Assembly: GCF_020360975.1 (NCBI RefSeq)
Contig: NW_025408673.1
Location: forward strand, 1,178,001 to 1,242,000
Length of the DNA stretch: 64,000 bases
Source: Hirsutella rhossiliensis
Taxonomy: Eukaryota > Ascomycota > Sordariomycetes > Hypocreales > Ophiocordycipitaceae
Direction: 5' to 3'
Part shown: piece by piece, positions 44,011-55,705 of the stretch
How positions within the stretch are numbered: position 1 is the stretch's first letter
How the letters are laid out: every line of letters begins with the position of its first letter
The notes under the pieces: model-generated
What the model was told of the DNA's origin: nothing
Databases searched by the model: none
The model's input: only the letters and a program-made list of their open reading frames with translations
Made by a program: the position numbers and the translations under genes

Positions 44011-45700
44011 ATGTACTGTATCCAGACGACTTCAACAATTGAGCCCTCACTCCTCAGCGTGGCTCACGCCTGGTCGTCGGCTAACGAGGCCAGCAGATCC
44101 CCCCTCACGACAACGTCTTTGACGGGCCCGCACGAGGCCGACGCTGCTTCGTCGCGGTCCAGACGCCGAGACAAGCCCCAGCTATCCTGCAATATGTGTC
44201 GCCGCCGCAAGTGAGCATCGACAGCTGCCCCGATTCCGCCAGTTCCGCTGACGAGCTCTGTCCAGACTTCGGTGCGATCGCCACCATCCATGCTCGACTT
44301 GCTCGTCCCGCGGTCTGACGTGCGCCTATGTGGAAACGCACCCGCCGTCGTCCTGGAGGCGGCCGACTGACGCGGCGCCCAGCGTGCATGATCGCCTGGT
44401 CCTGCTCGAGAGCCTCGTCGTCTCCCTCGTGGGCTCCGACAGCAAGCCCGGCGCCAGCCCCATCGGTGACTCGGCTGCCGCAGACCGGGGCAGTCTGGCG
44501 GGCGACCACGTACAGGTGCCCTCGGAATGCGGGAGCATTCGTGTCAGCGACTCGGAGCTTCGTTACGTCGGCGGCGAGCACTGGGCGGCCATTCTCGATA
44601 GCATCACCGATCTCAAGCATCACCTCGACCGGGAGGAGCAGCTCCAGCTCGCAGGCAACTGGGACCACGTTATGAGCGACAACGAAAGCGGCCTTGGCGG
44701 TGCCGACTGCCCATCGCCCCATGCGCTGCTTCTGTACGGATGTCGTCGCCGGGCTTCGCGCTACTTTAACAACCTGGAGATGGCCTCTCTAGGCACGCCA
44801 CCTCCCTCCCGGCACGCAAGCCCAAAGCTGACCCCGGAGTCCACCAGGCATCGTCCACGGGCCTAGCTTTCTCAGGGAAGCAAGTGCTGTCGTCTGTCCA
44901 CTAGTGGTCATAGTCTTGGCGCTGACGGATAACAGTACGAGACTTTGTTGGCCAACCCGTCCGGCGTCCCAATCGCGTGGATCGGCCTCCTTTTTAGCGT
45001 CATATGTCTTGCGGTAGTGACCTCCGGCACGAACGACCCTTCGCAGAGTTACGAACTGGAGCAGCAGTCGTTGCAAATCAACTTGTATCGTGAAAAGATT
45101 GTGCAGTGCCTCATCGCCAGCGTGTACACCAAGTCGGGGCCGCATGTTATGGAGACGATGCTTCACCATCTCCACATCGAATTCGTGATCCGCGCCGACG
45201 CCGACAAGGACACTTGGTTTCTGCTCGCCCTCGTCGTCAACCTGGCCATGCGCATGGGCTATCACCGTGATCCCAGCCTCTTCAAGTCGCCAGCAGCTAG
45301 CGTCACCGACTCTCCGCAAGTCATCATGGCCCGACTTTTCATCAGTCACTTGCTCTACAAGGGGCAAATCCTGCTCCACAGACGGTTTCTCTATATGAAG
45401 TCGCACTCCCCGAGCCAAGCTGATTTTGCATACTCACGTGTGGCCTGCTTCAATGCTTCACTCGACACGCTAATTACAGATCCAACAGGTCCTAGATTGG
45501 GAGACCTGCCCCGCGGGCCAACTGCATATGATACGCTGGCGCCTGAGCTCCATCATGAATCATCAGTTCCTTACCGCCACCATTTACTAAAGAAGGAAGT
45601 GGTTTCCTCCGAGTGGCTGCAAAGATCGTATCGAATGATACTTTACGAGTATTCCCCTTCTTTTGCCGATTCGATATGCTTCATAGAATCTGAGCATTGA
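44011..45700 (+). pseudogene. Zn2Cys6 transcription factor, probably inactivated
   Basis: The DNA-binding cluster is intact once a 55-bp intron (44211-44265, GTGAGC donor, CCAG acceptor) is removed: CNMCRRRK joins LRCDRHHPCSTCSSRGLTC with the C-x2-C-x6-C-x6-C-x2-C-x6-C spacing. Further on are the fungal-specific regulatory-domain pieces IVHGPSFLRE, VPIAWIGLLFSVICLA, YREKIVQCL and MRMGYHRDPSLF. Two problems suggest loss of function. The link between 44.78 and 44.94 kb needs a GC-type donor and still leaves a frame mismatch. After HRDPSLFK the protein jumps straight to SVTDSPQVIMARLF, missing roughly 150 residues normally found there. It probably once regulated the adjacent polyketide cluster. 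The start codon is uncertain; 43852 is also in frame. Confidence 0.7.
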
Positions 45701-45876
45701 TCCTGGCTTCCCCTAGCTCTCCCTGTGCCATTGTTGCGTGTCCGAAGGAGAATTTCACTCCAACGCTGCCTTGAGAAGAGCTGCGAGAGAGCCGCGTACC
45801 ATCGTCATTCGACGAATCTGCTCTTACAAACCAGTTTATCCGACGACCCTGCATTCACCGCAGCTCGTAAAGAACC

Positions 45877-48058
45877 ATGGCAGAATCGATTGCGGTCATC
45901 GGCACAGAATGCCGTTTCCCCAGCGATGCCGACACGCCTTCTAAGCTCTGGTATCTGATCCATCACCCTCGAGACCTGAGTCACGAGCCGTCGGCCTCGC
46001 GCTTCAACGCCGATGTCTTCTATCACCCGGTCGGCACACATCATGGCACCACCAATGTCAACAGGTCGTACTGGCTGAGGACTCAGACACGACCAATGTG
46101 GCGCAGTTCGACACCGTGTTATTCAATGTCCAGGCCAGCGAGGCCGAGGCCATAGACCCGCAGCATCGGTTGCTGCTCGAGGTTGTCTACGACGGGCTTT
46201 CCGCCGCGGGCCAACCGATGGAGAAGCTACGCGGCTTCGAAACGGCCGTCTACGTGGGCGTCATGCGCGACGACTACAACACCATGGTGGAACGAGACTG
46301 GGAGACGATGCCGAGGTACACGGCGACGGACCTGGCCAGGTCTCTCGCGGCCAACCGCGTCTCGTACTTTTTCGATTAGCACGGCCTAAGCATGACGGTA
46401 ACACGGCGTGCTCAAGCAGTCTGGTCGCGTTGGACCAGGCTGTGCGGGTGCTCCGAAGCGGATAGTCGACGATGGCCGTGGCGGCGGGCACCAATCTGAT
46501 TCTAAGTCCCGGTGCGTGCCCTCGTCTCTTTATTGTGTTTCACAACATGGCAGATGAGAAAGCGCAGGCCGCCCTGGTCCGCGATTGCTACGCTCGTACC
46601 GGGCTAGATCCCATCAGCAACCTGTGCGACAGGCCGCAGTTCTTCTAAGCCCATGGCACGGGGACCCAGGCGGGCGATCCGCAAGAAGCCGAGGCAATTT
46701 CGACGGCCCTGTTCCCCGCGGGGTCTCGCGCAGCCTGCGAGGCGGACAAGCTGCTTGTGGGATTCATCAAGACGGTGATTGGGCATACCGAGGGCGCAGC
46801 CGGCGTGGCGAGCCTCATCGCCGTGTCGTTGGCGCCCAGGCATGGCGTCGTCCCGCCCAACCTGCATTTCCACAATCTGAACCCAAATGCCGCCCCCTTC
46901 TTCAAACATCTGAGCATAGCGGCTGCTCTGACGGCTTGGCTGGTCAAGGAGGGCCAAGTGAAAAGGGCGAGTGTGAATAGGTACGGATCAGCACTCTCTC
47001 CGTTTGGCCCAAGTAAAGGAGTGAAGGCATGCTAAACATCGCGAAATGGACTCGGTGACGGCGCAGTTTCGGCTTTGGCGGCACCAATGCGCACTGCATT
47101 GTGGAAGAATATATTCCGGCCATCAGCGAGCCACTGGAGTTGCCGCCACGGCCGCTCTTCACGTCCCTCTTGTTCTCGGCTACGTTTCCTACGGCACTCC
47201 GGACGATGTTGTCTCAGCATCTCGAATACCTCAAGTCCAGCTCTACCGATCATCTGTCAAACGTCGCGTACACGCTATAGCATAGGCGCTCCACGTTTGC
47301 CTTCCGAGCCGCCATTGCTGCGCCGACGGCCGAACACGCCGTACAGTCCCTCGAGGGCCTCGTCAACCCCTACCAGGCAGCCGCGACGTCAATGCTTTGG
47401 ACACGCGCTTGGGCCAGCCGTCTCGGCCTGTAAAGATCCTCGGCGTCTTCACCGTGAAGGGGGCGCAGTGGCCGCGCATGGGCGCTCGGCTCATCGAGAC
47501 CTCTCCATTCGCCGCATCCCGCATCGCCGAGCTCGACGCTGCTTTGCGCGGTCTCCCCGTGGCCTCGAGCCAACCGACATGGCGCCTCAAGGACCAGCTC
47601 CTGGCGGACAGCGAGATGTCGCGCTTCTCCGAGGCCGCGCTTTCTCAGCCCCTCTGCACAGCGGTGCAAATCGTCTTGGTCGATATCCTGCGCGCGGCCG
47701 GCATCAGCTTGACAGCCGTCGTGGGCCACTCGCCAGGTGGAATCCGGGCGGCCTACGCGGCTGGTCTCGTCTCGGCACGCGATGCCGTCAGGATTGCCTA
47801 CTTGCGCGGTCTCCATGCTCGACTTGCATCCAGCCCCAGGCCGCACGCTCCTCGTGGCGCTATGCTGGCCGTCGGCGCCTCGGCAGATGCTGCACGAACC
47901 TTTTGTTGCGAGGACAGGTTTGCAGGCCGGCTCCAGGTCGCAGCCGTTAACTCCGGCTCAAGCATTACCCTGAGCGGCGACGAGGATGCCGTGTGTGAAG
48001 CCGAGGGGGTGTTCAAAAGCCGAGGCATGTTTGCCCGAAGGTAAAGGTCGACACGGCG
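45877..48058 (+). pseudogene. Reducing polyketide synthase, KS-AT remnant
   Basis: Ketosynthase pieces: MAESIAVIGTECRFPSDAD, then EAEAIDPQHRLLLEVVYDGL, YNTMVERDWETMPRYTATDL (a sequence I associate with PKS and PKS-NRPS enzymes), the active site NTACSSSLVALDQ, AHGTGTQAGDPQEAEA with its His, IKTVIGHTEGAAGVASL, and FGFGGTNAHCIVEEY after a probable intron (46979-47065). Acyltransferase pieces: GVFTVKGAQWPRMG and VVGHSPGGIRAAYAAG, which keeps the GHSxG nucleophile. The gene carries frameshifts near 46080 and 46395, a deletion after NLILSPG, and several in-frame TAG/TAA codons, of which at least two fit CAG to TAG. It stops at KVDTA (48058), where LINE sequence begins. It cannot make a working enzyme. 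Confidence 0.85.
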
Positions 48059-48236
48059 ATACCGAAAAAGAGGCCTTATAAGGGATCTAAGCCCTGGTAG
48101 ACCGACGAGCTAACCTGCCTTCGGAAAGCCCTAAGCCTAGCCCAACGGGCTTATAGGCTAGCCTAGGACGAGGAGAGCTAAAAGAGCTTTATAGAAGCCC
48201 GAAATAGCTTTAAGTATGCTATTAGGGCTATAAAAA
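48059..48236 (+). mobile_element. LINE (Tad1-like) fragment, left part
   Basis: The plus frame reads IPKKRPYKGSKPWWTDELTC, then LRKALSLAQRAYRLAQDEE, as in the linker between endonuclease and reverse transcriptase of Tad1-type LINEs. It starts abruptly after the PKS and ends in an A-run, where the Gypsy LTR begins. It continues at 55968 on the far side of the Gypsy element. Stops are TAG/TAA only, consistent with RIP. Confidence 0.75.
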
Positions 48237-48493
48237 TGTAAGGGAACACGTATCACGGTACGATCAGTCAGGTAGTAGAGATAGCTAGAGGTACTGCGCT
48301 ATATATATTGTGTTCTCCTCGTCGCAAGACTAAAGCTTGCGAGAAGAGGGATTTTTCCTCTTCGGTCGGAGTAGCGAGTAGTCTATAATATGCGAGCGGG
48401 GTAGGCACGATTCCCTGCCGATACCCTACCGATATATTAGTACTACGTACCCGAGTACTTTATTAGCCCGTACCTCCTAGTAGCGCTCTTATA
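48237..48493 (-). repeat. LTR (3' LTR of the minus-oriented chromovirus)
   Basis: 257 bp, beginning TGTAAGGGAAC and ending CGCTCTTATA on the plus strand. The presumed original ends TGTAAG..CTTACA would be the usual TG..CA. Preceded by AAAAA (48232-48236), matching the A-run after the other LTR. Confidence 0.92.
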
Positions 48494-48508
48494 ATTATCT
48501 CCCCTCCT
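48494..48508 (-). promoter_or_regulatory. Polypurine tract of the chromovirus
   Basis: On the minus strand GGAGGGGAGATAAT lies directly upstream of the 3' LTR. This is the position where plus-strand DNA synthesis is primed in LTR retrotransposons, and it supports the minus orientation of the element. Confidence 0.65.
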
Positions 48509-48788
48509 ATATAGACGTCTCGGCTATATCTTTAATATATATTACTTTCGCTACGCTGCGTATATTCGGTTAGGAAGAGAGGTAGTTTCGGTTATATATC
48601 GCGCGTATACGCCTATATATCGGCCGCGTAACTATAATATAAAGAGCGTGCGTATATATCTCCTACTTCTTCTATTTTCTTTTCTTCTTTAACTCTTCCG
48701 CTTACGATTACCGTAGAGTTTTACGCCTTTTTTTATTAATCCCTTATACCTTTTTATATTACTTTTTATCGACGATTTATTAACGATA

Positions 48789-50358
48789 ATACCTTCTACG
48801 CTAAAGAAGACGAAGAACCGCAACGCCGATTTCCTACGCTATATACGGGAGTAGGTAGCGGCGGGTTCGCCCTTAAAGCGTAAGCGATCGGCCTAGAAGT
48901 CTCGTAGCGACGCTAGTTCCCCCTTAGCGAAGAGAGCTAAGAAAGGCATAGGGGAATCCTAGTCCTAGGAGACTTCTAGTCTAGGACCTAACGTTAGCGA
49001 GGGTCGTGCCCCCGTTACCCCGCTAAGTGCCCCGACTCTAACCACCGATAAGCCTGCCTCTACGGGCCCGGGAACTCGTAAGTCTATCACCCCCGTTAGC
49101 GATGCTAATGCTAGCGAGGAGATCGTGCCTAGGCGCTCCTAGGTAAGTGCCGATAACCCGGCTACTCTATCTTAATAGGGCGGCTCTAGCTAATAGGAGA
49201 TCGTCGCCTAGGCCGCTCCTTAGAATAAGTAGGCCGATATTAACGACGAGGCCTAGCCGAACGAGGGCTAAGACTATCCCGATGCCTAGCTAAACGAGGG
49301 CTAAGATAACGATAACGGTAATAATAGAGATAGCCGCGATCCGACTCCTCCTACCGACGAACCTAAGAACGGCGGCGCCGGAGACGAGGGCACCTAGGCG
49401 GCGGCACGAGGCGGTCGCGCTCCTACGAAGAAGCGCACCCGATCTAAGGCTAAAGCCCGCCCGATTAGGGCCTATAGGGTTATCCCTCGTAAGCTCTAGT
49501 ATATATATTATTTTAGGACGGTCGTTAAGGAGTATAGTACGACCGAGCCTAAGCCTATCGAGGTGCTCTCGATTAGCTATATTTTCTCGGGGGTTTCCTC
49601 GACGCGCTATAAGTAGTGCTATAGACGTACCGCGACCTATAACTAGGTAAGTTTCCCCTTAACTTTAAATATTATAATTAATAAGCTAATCCTTCTCGAG
49701 GCCGCTACTCTTATATCTAGTAACTAGGCCGATATAGTCGCTATCGTTAAGTACCTATGCGAGCTTAATAAGCTAAAGACCGGTAACGAGGATACCGAGG
49801 ACGATAGCTCGGACGCGGGCGTGCTCGTTTTCGAGGAGGCTAATCGGCGCCGTCTCGCTATTACGGTATAGTATTTAGCCGAGGCTTTCGACGCCGCCGA
49901 GATAGCCTATCGTAAGTCTTTTAGGACTACGGGTATATAGAAGTCTACTATCGTAAGTTTTATCCGACCCTTTTATTAGCGACCGCCTAACGATATACTA
50001 GGTCGAGCGTGCCGACTACCGTACGCTAATTAATAAGCGCCGCGAGCTTATTATTCGCCTTAACCCCGCGCCCTTATTCGATATCGCCTATATAAGCCCG
50101 GAGTACCGGGCCTAAGAATCCCGGTTAAAACTCCGCCTTATCGACGGCGATATAGGCTATACTTCGTAGCAATATACCTTACTATTTACTAAGGCCGAGG
50201 TAAGTACCGTACTAATAGAGATAGGTCTCGACGCGGAGGATAAGGAAGGAGCGGAGGATAGGGTAGTTCCGGTATTTCCGGAGGTATTCGGCATAGCGGA
50301 GGGGGCGCCTTAGTTAGTTCCCGCTACGCCGGCGAAGAAGAGGGGTGGTCGGAAGTAA
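48789..50358 (+). pseudogene. Extra antisense, intron-containing gene inside the chromovirus
   Basis: On the strand opposite to gag-pol, between pol and the LTR, one consistent reading frame of about 488 codons can be followed. The likely start, ATA at 48789, would be ATG before a G-to-A change. The stop is TAA at 50356. Two introns are apparent, 49647-49700 (54 bp) and 49953-50001 (49 bp), both with GTAAGT donors and AG acceptors, and both in phase 0. In-frame stops are all TAG or TAA, as from Gln codons. The N-terminal half is basic and disorder-like (PLKRKRSA, LAKRAKKG, KKRTRSKAKARP). The middle has a more ordered part (FRTVVKEYSTTEPKPIEVLS), then an acidic patch and helices. The end is AKKRGGRK. 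No domain was recognised; a nuclear, DNA-binding role is only a guess. Confidence 0.65.
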
Positions 50359-50639
50359 TAGATAGGTCTTATCTTTCTTTTATTTAGCTATAACTATCCT
50401 TCTCTCCTTTATCGTTAGGGCCTTAGTAGAGTTATAGTTTAGTTTTATTTTCCTTAATAATATTTAATAGGTAGTATAGATAGTTTTCCCTATTTTCCTA
50501 TTTTACTATTTTATATATAGTTATAGGACGTTTAAGCGTGCCGATATATTAACGAGTCGGTAGCGATTTAGTAGGGATTCGTTACCGATTTAGTAGCGTC
50601 TCCCTACGCTAATAGGTTTCCTTACCTTACTTAGTCTTA

Positions 50640-53600
50640 TGCCTCTTTTTCCCGGTTAAGCGAGCAGTATATTCTTTAATAAGGTCTTAGCTATTCGCTA
50701 TATCTTTAGCCTCGACCTATTAGTTATACTTAGCTAGCTATCCTTTCTATTTAATAAGGAAAAAGGTATCGCCCTTAGATCTCTTTCGGTCTTTAATCTC
50801 TTAGACTTCCTATTCGCCTTTATCGTCCTCTAAGTCTAGTATCGGTAGGGTTTCGCTATCTTTACGGGTGCCTTTACGCTCCTTCTATAGCTCTAAGAGA
50901 CTAATATAGAAAACGTTATAAAGGCATACTTAAGTACTTCTTAGGGAGTATAAGACGATATACTTACTTTCTAATAGCTTATAGGACCCGAAACGGTTTA
51001 ATATACTTAGGTAAGAGTTTTCTTTTTTCGTCCTTAAGGCGTAAGTTCTTTATCGATAATACTATAAGGTCTCCTACTTTTAGTATAAGCGGTTAGTGCC
51101 TTAAATCGTAGTATTTCGCTTACGATTCGATAGCCTTTCCTTAGTATTCCTTAAGCCTCTTTCGTAGCTCTTATAGCCTAGTAACTCTTACTCTTACTTC
51201 GGGTACCCCCCTTTAAATAATATCGTCCTCGGTATTAATATAAAAGTTTAGTTAGTAACCTATTAACGCTTTATTAAGTAATAGCCCGGTTATCGCGTTC
51301 TTTATATTATTATATATAAATTAAGCAATACGTAGGAGTAACGCTTAGTTAGTTTATTCTAAGTTAGTAAAGTATCTTAAGTAGTGCTATACGGCTTAGT
51401 TTATTTATTCCGTTTACCCGTCGGTTTATAGGTAAAATGCTATCGATAGCCTACGTTTTACTTATAAGATAAAATAAAGATCTAACTAGAACTTACTTAT
51501 AAATAGGGACCCTTTATCTAAGATAATGCCTTTTAAAGGTCTATATACTAATTTAACTTAATAATAGAATAATTCTACTAGCTCTAGGGCTATTATTATC
51601 TTAGAGATAGGAAAGAAGAGGCAATACTTAGTATATCGGTCTACGATTACTAAGATCGTATTAACGTCTCGTCTATTATACTATACTTTAGGCAGACCTA
51701 TAGTAAAGTCTATTAATAATTCTTCTTATAGTTATATAGGATATAGTAACGATTACATAGTACTATAGGGGCGATGCCTCCTAGACACTATACCTTAATA
51801 TACTAAGCATAACTAGACGTATTTATTTACGTCTTTCGTTATTCTATCTTAGTAGAAGTTCCTCGCTAGTAGTTCGCTAGTACGTTAGGAGCTAAAGTAT
51901 CCTACTAACGGATCGTTATAGAAGAGCTATATTAGCTCTTACCGTAAGGCTGCCTCTAGAGGCACTACGATACGACCCTTCTATAGTAGTAGTCTATCTA
52001 GGCGCACTAACTAGAAACCCTTCCCTTTCGAGAAGTCTTCGGTCTCCTTTAGCTTATTAATCGCTACGTTAACCGACTAAGTACGTTTTAGCAACTCTAG
52101 TAACGGTTCTAGAACTTCTACTATATAAACCTTTATATAGTAGGCCGCTTCTTTAGCGGTCTTCCTTAAGAGTAACTGTTTATAACTAGCTCTCTCTTTA
52201 GCCTAATCGGCTAATCGTTTAGGTCTCGCGCCTAAATTATTATAGTTTCGCTATAGATAAGCTTATATATTTTCCTTATATAAAGGCACTTTACTACGCT
52301 TATATTAACTTAAGGTTAAATATCTCTTTGCCTATAAAAACGCCTCGTTATTTCTCCGTACGGATACGGTATTAATAGTAGCTAGCTTCGCTTATAGCTC
52401 TAGTAATAGTTCCGTAGATAGGGGCTTCTCGCCCTCGTATCTAGGCATTCTCGATAGCGCGTCCGCTAGGTTAGATTTACTTATACGATGCTTAATCGTA
52501 AAGTTAAATAGTACTAAATATATATACTATCTTACTTACCTCCTATTTAGGGAGGTCTAGTATATAAACGTCTAGAGGTTATAGTAGTCCGATAATACCT
52601 CTACTTTATACGCTGCCCCTTCGACGTAATATCGCTAGTATTTAAATAACTTAACGATAGTAAAGAGTTCTTAGTCTAGAATACTATAATTAAGTTCGGC
52701 TCTAGTAAACTTCCTTAACTAGAATGCGATCGGATAGTAACGCCCTTTATTATCGGGTTAAGAGATAATCCCTACTATCGCGAATTACGATATATCTATT
52801 TCGATGCGAATGCGTCTTTCTAGATCGTAATATTAGAGGAGTAGGGCTCCTTAAAAAGTATCCTTAAGAGCCTAAAACGCTGCCCTTTCGGTAAGGTTTA
52901 GCTCTATACTCCCTAGCTTCTTCCTATTCTTACTCCCCTTTAGCAATATAGTTAGGGGCGCTATAACTCCTAAGTACCTATATATAAATCGTCGGTAAAA
53001 ATTATAGAACCTAAGGAAAACCTAAATATTATAGTAGGTTATAGGTTTAGGCTATTAAGCTATTGCCTCTACCCGTCGAGGGTCTATCGATACCCTATCG
53101 ATAGATAATATAAACCTAAGGAACTCGACTAACTATTAATAGAAGATATACTTCGATGGTTTTATATAGAGCTCTATAGCCCTTAGCCTTTCTATTACTT
53201 ATCTTAAGTATTTAGTATATTCTTCTCTCGTTTTAGAGTATATAAGGATATCGTCGAGGTAGACTACGTAGATTATATCTACGAGCCCCTTAAGCGCCTA
53301 ATAGATATAGCTCTAAAACGTAGCTAGTGCGTTAGTAAGTCTAAAGGGCATTACTAGGTATTCGAAATATCCGTAACGCGTTTAGAAAGCGGTTTTCTAT
53401 TTATCTCCTTCCTAAATTCGAATACGTTAATACGTATTCTATATATTAATCTTAGAAAAATACTTAGCTCCTTAATAGCGGTTAATAATCTCTAAAATAA
53501 GGGGTAAAGGGTACCGATTCTTTTACGTAACCCGGTTAAGTCCTCGGTAGTCTATATATAGCTATAAGGTGCTATCCTTTTTTAGAACGAAAAGGATAGG

Positions 53601-54430
53601 CGCCCCGGCTAGGCTCTTTAACTCCTAGATTATTTTCCTTTTTATCGCGTCTTAGATCTAGTCGCGTAATACTTAGAGTTCCCTTTACGATAGAGGGTAA
53701 ATCGGTCTATAAGGAGGTTCCGTATTAGGGATTAAATTAATTAAGTAATCTATTCCCTTTCTAGCTAGTAATAAATCGGATTTATTAGCCGAGAAGGTAT
53801 CTTTAAACCGGTAGAGAGTCGGTAGGATTTCGGCCTATTCTTCCTATAGAATCCCTTTATCTTCGTCTTTATTTAATAGCGGGATTAGCTTAGGATTAAG
53901 CGCTATTATATATACCCTTACTTCGTTCCTATATTCCTAAAGGAATCTACGGGGATTCTATAGGGTTTCGCTGCCTAGTTAATGCTTAAACTACTACTAT
54001 CGTTTCTATAGGATAATATAGATACGTTTATCCTTTAAGGTAGTAACCGATAAAAGGATTAGTACCCGATCGTTTAGCGTTAACTTATTAATACCGATAT
54101 AGAAACGAGTAATTATCTTTTTAGTGCCCCTTATATCTATTATTCGGAGCGGCACTAACTATACTCTATACTCCCTTGCCCTACTATTATTAAGCCCTAA
54201 TAACTTAGGGTATAATAGCGCTACTTATAGCAATCCCTACTATCGGGCAAAGTATACGTCTACGAGGTTAACGGCACCGTAAGTATCTAAGTACACAGGG
54301 ACTTTAGTAGGGTTTCGCCCTAATATTATTATAGGAGTTTTAAGTAACTATCTTATAGGTATTAAGTTTACTAAGGGAGAGGCGTTTACCCCGATATCTT
54401 ACCTTTTCCCTATTTTACGGTATTAAGTCT
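50640..54430 (-). pseudogene. Chromovirus pol (protease, RT, RNase H, integrase, chromodomain)
   Basis: Read on the minus strand. The RT start region reads like the usual SPAGAPILFVPKK entry, about 53590-53650. The catalytic YLDD box is intact near 53245. The integrase core reads ILVIVDRYT near 51660. The C-terminal chromodomain reads EIKDRKRSKGDTFFLIK with stops at presumed Trp positions, and the tail ends ARLTGKKRHKTK near 50640. A chromodomain at the integrase end defines the chromovirus branch and directs integration towards certain chromatin. Stops prevent any full-length product. Confidence 0.8.
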
Positions 54431-55690
54431 AAGAGTCTTCGCTAGGGTTTCTACCTTTAGAGAATTAGTATATTCTATAGATAGGTGTCCCGGCTTATTA
54501 TATTAGAAATATATAATTCCCGATCGAGTAGAAGATCCTCTTCCTCGGTAACGTCCCTTAGTTCGGCCCTTAGTAGGTATATCGCTAGCTTACTAGTTAT
54601 CGGTCGAATCGGTAGTATTTCCTTAACGATTCGGCCTAGCTTATCGGCCTCTCTAATTCCTTCCCCTATATATACCGCCTCGGGGTATAGTACTACTTTT
54701 ATTCCCGGTTCCTCTAGGGGTAGAAGTAGTATTAGTACGTCGCCTCTTATTAGTAGTAGTATCCTAATATCGTTAGGCGACTTATATAAGCTCTTCCCGT
54801 TAGTAGGTATAGATAGGTAACGAATAAAGGTTAATTTAGTCCCGAAGTTATAGCTCTAGCTTAGCGAAAAACGTAAGAGCACGCGCCTTTTCCGATAGGC
54901 GTTCGAAATGCTTCTCTAAGGAGTTAAGGTATAAGCTAAACTCTAGGGGGGACTAGCCTTCTCGTTAGCGAGCCTCCTCTAATTATATCGCTAATAGTAT
55001 CTCCCTATTCGCAGTATCCTTAATTAAGACGAGTGTCTATTCCTTAAAGTATACCTAATCCGTGCTATATTTAGTTCGGTTAATCGGCGTCTATTCTTTA
55101 AGGTATCGGCGCTATCTCGCTTTATAGTCGCTATATATATAATCTACCGCGTAGAGGATCTTTATTTCGTCGCGACGAAAGCGTCTAGGCGCTGCCCTAA
55201 AGGCGTCCTCTAGATCGTAAGTCTAGTCTAGACGTTTCCGTATATTAGTAGGTTAGGATAATTAAGCGATATTTTTAATCTTAACCTCGCTACCGCGACT
55301 GCCGTCCGATTCGGGGGAGTAGGACCGTCGACGCTTCCCCGAACGGATAGCGATAGCACCGGCGCGTTTAGCAATTTCCTCCTCTAATTATATAACGCGA
55401 TCTTATAGGCGTTTCGTCTCCTCTAGCTCCTTAACGCGCGCTTATAGGGCCATAAGCTTTTCCTTACGAGACAGTTATCTTACGCCTATAGGTAGCGATA
55501 TCTTCGATATAGTTATAACGCCGTCCGTAGTAGGGGTCTATTCCGAGGATACGTCTTCCTATTCTTCGTCTCCTAAGTAGATACTTAATATGCGTAACGA
55601 AGAGGCCTCGACTAGTTAACTACTACGTCGCGCTATAGGAGCGTTACGTAGTCTTCTCTAAGTAGCTATCTCTACTAGGTAACTAAAAAG
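54431..55690 (-). pseudogene. Chromovirus gag
   Basis: The minus-strand region between the 5' LTR and pol. Near its end a CCHC zinc knuckle can be read as YF.YNKPGHLSIEYTN, with two cysteines turned into tyrosine by G-to-A changes. The N-terminal part is rich in stops and its exact start cannot be fixed. Confidence 0.6.
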
Positions 55691-55705
55691 GGAAGCTTTA
55701 GAAAT

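Noticed and set aside
54485..54820. 111-codon plus-strand open frame, Ser/Ile-rich
   Set aside because: Antisense to RIP-mutated gag; its Ser/Ile/Tyr-rich composition comes from TA-rich mutated DNA.
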